A stretch of DNA of 64,000 nucleotides from Robinsoniella peoriensis (lineage in GTDB: Bacteria > Bacillota > Clostridia > Lachnospirales > Lachnospiraceae). Each line of letters starts with the position of its first letter. Position 1 is the stretch's first letter. Below, piece after piece: positions 60,717-64,000 of the stretch. Below the pieces are notes generated by a model. The model was not told where the DNA came from and did no database searches. It saw only the letters and a list, made by a program, of their open reading frames with translations. Location: assembly GCF_042680125.1 (NCBI RefSeq), contig NZ_JBHTNY010000002.1; one strand, 5' to 3'. Both the position numbers and the translations under genes were made by a program.

Positions 60717-61580
60717 TTATAGCTGCTTGGGTGCAGTCTTAAGAGCCAGAAAAGCGGCAAGGTTTCCCCTCTTTCCCTGAGAAGCACGGTGTGAATACAG
60801 GATTTCCGGGTTACAGCAGGTGCAGATATCCGTTATGCTGATGTGTTCTTTTATGATTCCGGCTTCCAGAAATACAGATTCATTTGCTTTCCAGAGGTTT
60901 AGCTGGTACTTGCCGTTTGCTTTTTTATAGAACAAGGAATCCCATAAGGCCGGATCATAATTTTCCCTGAATTGCTGGATAACATCTTCGCTGACTTCAT
61001 AGCAGTCCTGGCAAATGGAAGGACCGATTGCTGCAAATATGTCTTTTGGATCTGAACCATATTCAGCCGTCATTTTTTCAACGGTTACCCTGCCGATTTT
61101 ACCTACGGTTCCTTTCCAGCCGGAATGAGACAGTCCGATTGCCTTTTTAACCGGATCCACGAAGAAAAGGGGAACACAATCGGCATAAAAAGTGGACAGA
61201 ACCAGCCCCGGTACATTGGTAATCATACCGTCAATATCGCTGTAATCTCTTTGCTTCACAAATCCCTTTCCCCGGTCCTCTTCTGTGATGACTCTTACGT
61301 TAGTGGTATGGGTCTGATCGGAAAATACCAGATTTTCACAGGAAAAGCCGATGGATTCCCCTATACGGCGGAAATTTTCACGAACGTTCTCTTCCTTATC
61401 ACCTCTGGAGAAGCTGAGATTCATACTGGTGAGATGATCACTGCTGACTCCCCCAAGGCGGGTAGAGAAGCCATGTGCGGTGACACCCGTATCTTCCAGC
61501 ATGGGAAAAGAAAGAAATGGTACAGTAGTTTCGTTTTTTACCGTACAAATCACGTGGCCTCCGGTTCTTTTTATATTCAT
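60717..61580 (-). CDS. pgeF: PgeF/YlmD laccase-domain protein (peptidoglycan editing factor)
   Basis: Cu/Zn-binding protein of the YfiH/YlmD family, shown in Escherichia coli to remove wrongly incorporated residues from murein precursors; the family also has purine-nucleoside and polyphenol oxidase activity. The 287 residues contain HGFSTRLGGVS, FSDQTHTTNVRV, YADCVPLFFVDP, LSHSGWKGT and CTCCNPEILYSHRASQG. In Bacillus ylmD lies beside ylmE, but here it is 56 kb away. AGGAGG site. The C-terminus ends immediately before a T-rich segment. Confidence 0.93.
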   Translation of the reverse strand: MNIKRTGGHVICTVKNETTVPFLSFPMLEDTGVTAHGFSTRLGGVSSDHLTSMNLSFSRGDKEENVRENFRRIGESIGFSCENLVFSDQTHTTNVRVITEEDRGKGFVKQRDYSDIDGMITNVPGLVLSTFYADCVPLFFVDPVKKAIGLSHSGWKGTVGKIGRVTVEKMTAEYGSDPKDIFAAIGPSICQDCYEVSEDVIQQFRENYDPALWDSLFYKKANGKYQLNLWKANESVFLEAGIIKEHISITDICTCCNPEILYSHRASQGKRGNLAAFLALKTAPKQL

Positions 61581-61639
61581 AATGTGATATCCTCCTTTTT
61601 GTGATAGAATTTACTGACTTCTGGTTCTGAAGTACGAAC

Positions 61640-61996
61640 TTAAGTAAGCTGGAAAGGAAATGCATTTTTAATCAGTGTGATCTTATGGTTGTCGATGCCA
61701 ACTACATCAAAACGGCAGGGTGTATCTTCCGCCTTGTGGTGTATCATAAGATAATGGCGGGCAACCTTGCAGATTACAGCCTGTTTTCGGTAATTGACGG
61801 CTTCCAGAGATGTACCTCTCCCGCTGTCTTTTCGATATTTTACTTCTACAAAAACAAGATAGGAACCATCGGCTGCGATGATATCTATCTCTCCTATCCT
61901 GCATCTGTAATTGCGTTCTAATAAAACAAAGCCCTGCGCTTGTAAATAGGCAGCGGCTTTGTCTTCCTCTATGGTACCAATAACACGTTTATTCAA
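61640..61996 (-). CDS. YraN-family endonuclease-like protein
   Basis: 118 residues with the restriction-endonuclease-like core: GEIDIIAADGSYLVFVEVKYR (E-x-D...E-V-K, residues 31-51) in a family (UPF0102/YraN) almost always encoded next to rnhB. Molecular function uncertain, possibly Holliday-junction or stalled-fork related. Initiation is at TTG (61996) with AGGAG seven bases upstream; no ATG alternative exists. It lies 13 bp after rnhB. Confidence 0.88.
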   Translation of the reverse strand: MNKRVIGTIEEDKAAAYLQAQGFVLLERNYRCRIGEIDIIAADGSYLVFVEVKYRKDSGRGTSLEAVNYRKQAVICKVARHYLMIHHKAEDTPCRFDVVGIDNHKITLIKNAFPFQLT

Positions 61997-62009
61997 TCAA
62001 AATCTCCTG

Positions 62010-62771
62010 TCAGATAAAATTTTTGATAAAGGTAGCTCTATGTATTGCAGATGGACCATACTGTTTTATTGCTGCTATATGGGTGGCTGAACCATATCCT
62101 TTATGGGATGCAAAACCATATTCCGGCATAACAGCATCATATTCCTTCATGAGCCGGTCCCTGGTTACTTTGGCGATTACGCTTGCCGCAGCGATGGATA
62201 AGCTTTTGGCATCTCCTTTGATGATGGGTACCTGTGGTATCGTAATGCCCGGAATGGTAACCGCATCGTTAAGAAGAATCTGGGGAACAATGGACAGCTT
62301 TGATACTGCGGTTCTCATGGCTTCGTAGGTGGCCTGCAGTATATTGATTTCATCAATCCTTGCAGGGCCTGCCATTCCCACGCCAACTGCAAGAGCTTTC
62401 TCCATAATCTCATCAAATAATTCCTCACGCCGCTTTTCACTCAGCTGCTTAGAGTCGTTGAGATACATGATTCTGCAGTCCTGCGGCAGGATAACGGCAC
62501 CGGCAACTACGGGACCTGCCAGAGGTCCTCTTCCGGCTTCGTCGATGCCGCAGGCATATCCGATGTATTCATATTCTTTCTCATATTCCATCATTTTTTC
62601 AAGACGCTGCTTTTCGGCTTCCAGAGCATCCATTTTTTTCTGATAGCGTTTGATCAGACTGATCACACCGGTCCTTGTATCAGGAGCATAGGTTTCCATT
62701 AATTGCAAAAGCTGCTCCTTTGATCCGGCATGCTCAAATTCTTCTTTTATCTCTGATATTTTTTTATTCAT
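62010..62771 (-). CDS. rnhB: Ribonuclease HII
   Basis: Cleaves RNA in RNA-DNA hybrids and single misincorporated ribonucleotides. The 253 residues include an N-terminal helical extension of about 70 residues (absent from short Escherichia coli-type RnhB), GIDEAGRGPLAGPVVAGAV (catalytic Asp and Glu at about 76-77), LNDSKQLS and KGYGSATH. It lies between the signal peptidase pair and yraN, as in many Firmicutes (lepB-rnhB-yraN). Confidence 0.96.
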   Translation of the reverse strand: MNKKISEIKEEFEHAGSKEQLLQLMETYAPDTRTGVISLIKRYQKKMDALEAEKQRLEKMMEYEKEYEYIGYACGIDEAGRGPLAGPVVAGAVILPQDCRIMYLNDSKQLSEKRREELFDEIMEKALAVGVGMAGPARIDEINILQATYEAMRTAVSKLSIVPQILLNDAVTIPGITIPQVPIIKGDAKSLSIAAASVIAKVTRDRLMKEYDAVMPEYGFASHKGYGSATHIAAIKQYGPSAIHRATFIKNFI

Positions 62772-62786
62772 AAATACCTCTGTTTT

Positions 62787-63362
62787 CTATTGATGCTTCA
62801 AGAATCCGAATTTACTGAATGGCCAGATTCTAAGCCATGCCCTGCCGATAATATCCTTTCTGTGGATAAGCCCTACATTGGGATCACGGCTGTCAGAGCT
62901 GTTATTGCGGTTATCACCCATTACAAAATACTCATCGTCGCCAAGAGTGATTGGTTCTGCAGCCGTTCCGGGATCATCGATAGTCTCTCTGCCATAATGT
63001 TCATTTAAATCTTCACCATTGATGTAAACTTTTCCGTCTATGACCTGCACGGTGTCTCCCGGAAGTCCGATAATTCGTTTGATATAGTAGGTATGGTCTG
63101 CGTGCTGATAAGGAAATACAATGATATCGAATCTCTCCGGATCTTTGAAACGGTATGTAATCTTATCGGTTATCAGATTGTCCCGGTTTTCCAGTGTAGG
63201 ATACATAGAGGATCCGTCCACCTGTGTACGCTGTCCTACAAAATGAACAATTAAAAATGTTACTACTAATACAATGGCTATATACAGTAACATACTTAAA
63301 AGCTCCCTTAACATGCTTCTCTCCTTGTTTTCCTCAGTATTTTTCTGACTCATGCTGTCCAC
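62787..63362 (-). CDS. lepB: Signal peptidase I, intact copy
   Basis: Removes signal peptides of secreted proteins at the membrane. One N-terminal helix (about 19-42) is followed by box B, VDGSSMYPT (catalytic Ser52), box D TYYIKRIIGLPGDTV (Lys95), and box E GDNRNNSSDSRDPNVG. 191 residues. The 5' end uses GTG at 63362 near AAAGGAAG, or the ATG three codons in. A paralogue lies 93 bp upstream; the two are about 70% identical by eye over the C-terminal half. Confidence 0.95.
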   Translation of the reverse strand: MDSMSQKNTEENKERSMLRELLSMLLYIAIVLVVTFLIVHFVGQRTQVDGSSMYPTLENRDNLITDKITYRFKDPERFDIIVFPYQHADHTYYIKRIIGLPGDTVQVIDGKVYINGEDLNEHYGRETIDDPGTAAEPITLGDDEYFVMGDNRNNSSDSRDPNVGLIHRKDIIGRAWLRIWPFSKFGFLKHQ

Positions 63363-63365
63363 CGC

Positions 63366-63440
63366 TTCCTTTACTTATTAGTATATATTAAATGAAGCCG
63401 GCAATGGCAGACTTTTACACCTGCTCATTTCCGGCTTATT
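63366..63440 (-). other. Hairpin between the two signal peptidase genes
   Basis: AAGCCGG and CCGGCTT can pair, with an inner GCAG/CTGC, over about 45 bases; the following stretch is only weakly T-rich. It could be a weak terminator or processing element after the upstream signal peptidase copy. Nothing else is recognisable. Confidence 0.4.
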
Positions 63441-63455
63441 CCAAACATTATGATT

Positions 63456-64000
63456 TTATTGGTGTTTCAGTACACCAAATTTGCTGAAAGGCCAGATTCT
63501 TACCCATGCGCGTCCGATAATATCGGAACGCTTTATATTGCCTACATGGGGATCCCTGCTGTCTTTACTTTGATTGCGGTTGTCCCCCATTACGAAATAC
63601 TCATCATCGCCAAGAACAATTGGATCTTCGGCGATTCCGCTGTCCTGCATCACTTCTTTTCCGTAACTTTCTTCCAGTACTTCGCCATTGATATAGATGG
63701 TTCCGTTGTTAATCTGTACCGTTTCTCCGGGAAGTCCGATAATCCGTTTGATATAATACGTTTCCTCTTCATAATAATAAGGGAAGACGATAATATCAAA
63801 ACGATTTGGATCCTGAAAACGGTAACTTAATTTATCAACAATCAGATTATCTTTATCTTCCAGAGCCGGAATCATGGAAGGACCGCTAACCTAGGTACGT
63901 TGTCCTATAAAATGTATTACTACAAATGCCAGCACGAGAACGATCACTATGTACATCAACATGCTTAAAAGTTCACGCACTACGCTCCTGGACGGCTCTT
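63456..64000 (-). pseudogene. Second signal peptidase I, interrupted by an in-frame amber codon and cut by the window edge
   Basis: Tandem lepB paralogue read in one frame to the window edge except for a single TAG at 63891-63893. The encoded line reads ...VVIHFIGQRT-stop-VSGPSMIPAL, whereas the intact copy has VHFVGQRTQVDGSSMYPT; the stop replaces a Gln (CAG to TAG). Downstream of the stop, boxes are intact: TYYIKRIIGLPGETVQI with the lysine and GDNRNQSKDSRDPH. The catalytic Ser (TCC, 63876-63878) is upstream of the only later ATG (63875), so a restart would lack it. Alternatives: sequencing error, true pseudogene, or amber readthrough. Confidence 0.85.

Overview
The window looks like a chromosomal segment of a spore-forming, rod-shaped Clostridia bacterium, most likely Lachnospiraceae. 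This rests on gene content and order, not on a database search. Supporting features are spoIIIE, yqfC-yqfD-phoH-ybeY, a SpoVB-type flippase, a BofC-like protein, mreBCD-PBP2-minCDE-rodA-mgsA in one block, sepF-ylmE-ylmH, NfnAB, and strong AGGAGG ribosome binding sites. Nearly all genes lie on the minus strand; only a DUF378 membrane protein and prs are on plus. I see no rRNA, tRNA, CRISPR array, transposase or prophage.

Layout: 1-6.5 kb holds a cytidylate-kinase-like fragment, rluD, lspA, aroB, ylmH, sepF, ylmE and an HlyD-like membrane protein (division-cluster neighbourhood). 6.6-18 kb holds DUF378, a small P-loop protein, a DD-carboxypeptidase and the shape/division-site block mgsA, rodA, minEDC, PBP2, mreD, mreC, a divergent mreB and radC. 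18-30 kb holds two flavoproteins, a methionine-gamma-lyase-family PLP enzyme and the miaA-mutL-mutS-miaB set for tRNA modification and mismatch repair. 30-38.4 kb holds an M14 peptidase, proline synthesis (proA, proB) with a folate cyclo-ligase and a DUF896 gene between them, a BofC-like protein, a pyridoxal kinase, a SpoVB/MurJ-type flippase and DUF3048. 38.4-41.5 kb is ybeY-phoH-yqfD-yqfC. 41.5-45.2 kb is the most accessory part: DUF2284, DUF4003, and a TetR regulator with two flavodoxin-like proteins. 45.4-58.9 kb returns to core genes: rlmH, nfnB-nfnA, spoIIIE, uppP, a ClpP/TepA-like protease, a CFI-box protein, gpsA, plsY, der and a DUF512 radical-SAM-like protein. 59-64 kb holds prs, an unannotated 39-residue membrane peptide, pgeF, yraN, rnhB and two tandem signal peptidase I genes, the second interrupted by an in-frame amber codon.

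The genes are mostly housekeeping. The unusual content is between them: several families of palindromic, probably RNA-folding elements. The main ones are (i) a cruciform of about 330 bp at 52.6-52.9 kb with a perfect 38-bp inverted repeat closing a two-hairpin junction, plus a 69-bp likely relative at 34.0 kb; (ii) a 116-bp two-hairpin element in near-identical form directly abutting the start codons of both minC and the DUF896 gene; (iii) a 65-bp palindromic repeat in opposite orientations flanking the pyridoxal-kinase/flippase pair; and (iv) a 77-bp tandem duplication of the mutL leader including its ribosome binding site. No single multi-gene system in the window is clearly new to me. The best candidates for undescribed biology are the cruciform family, the minC/DUF896 leader, the 39-residue peptide behind an activator-type promoter, and the amber-interrupted signal peptidase.
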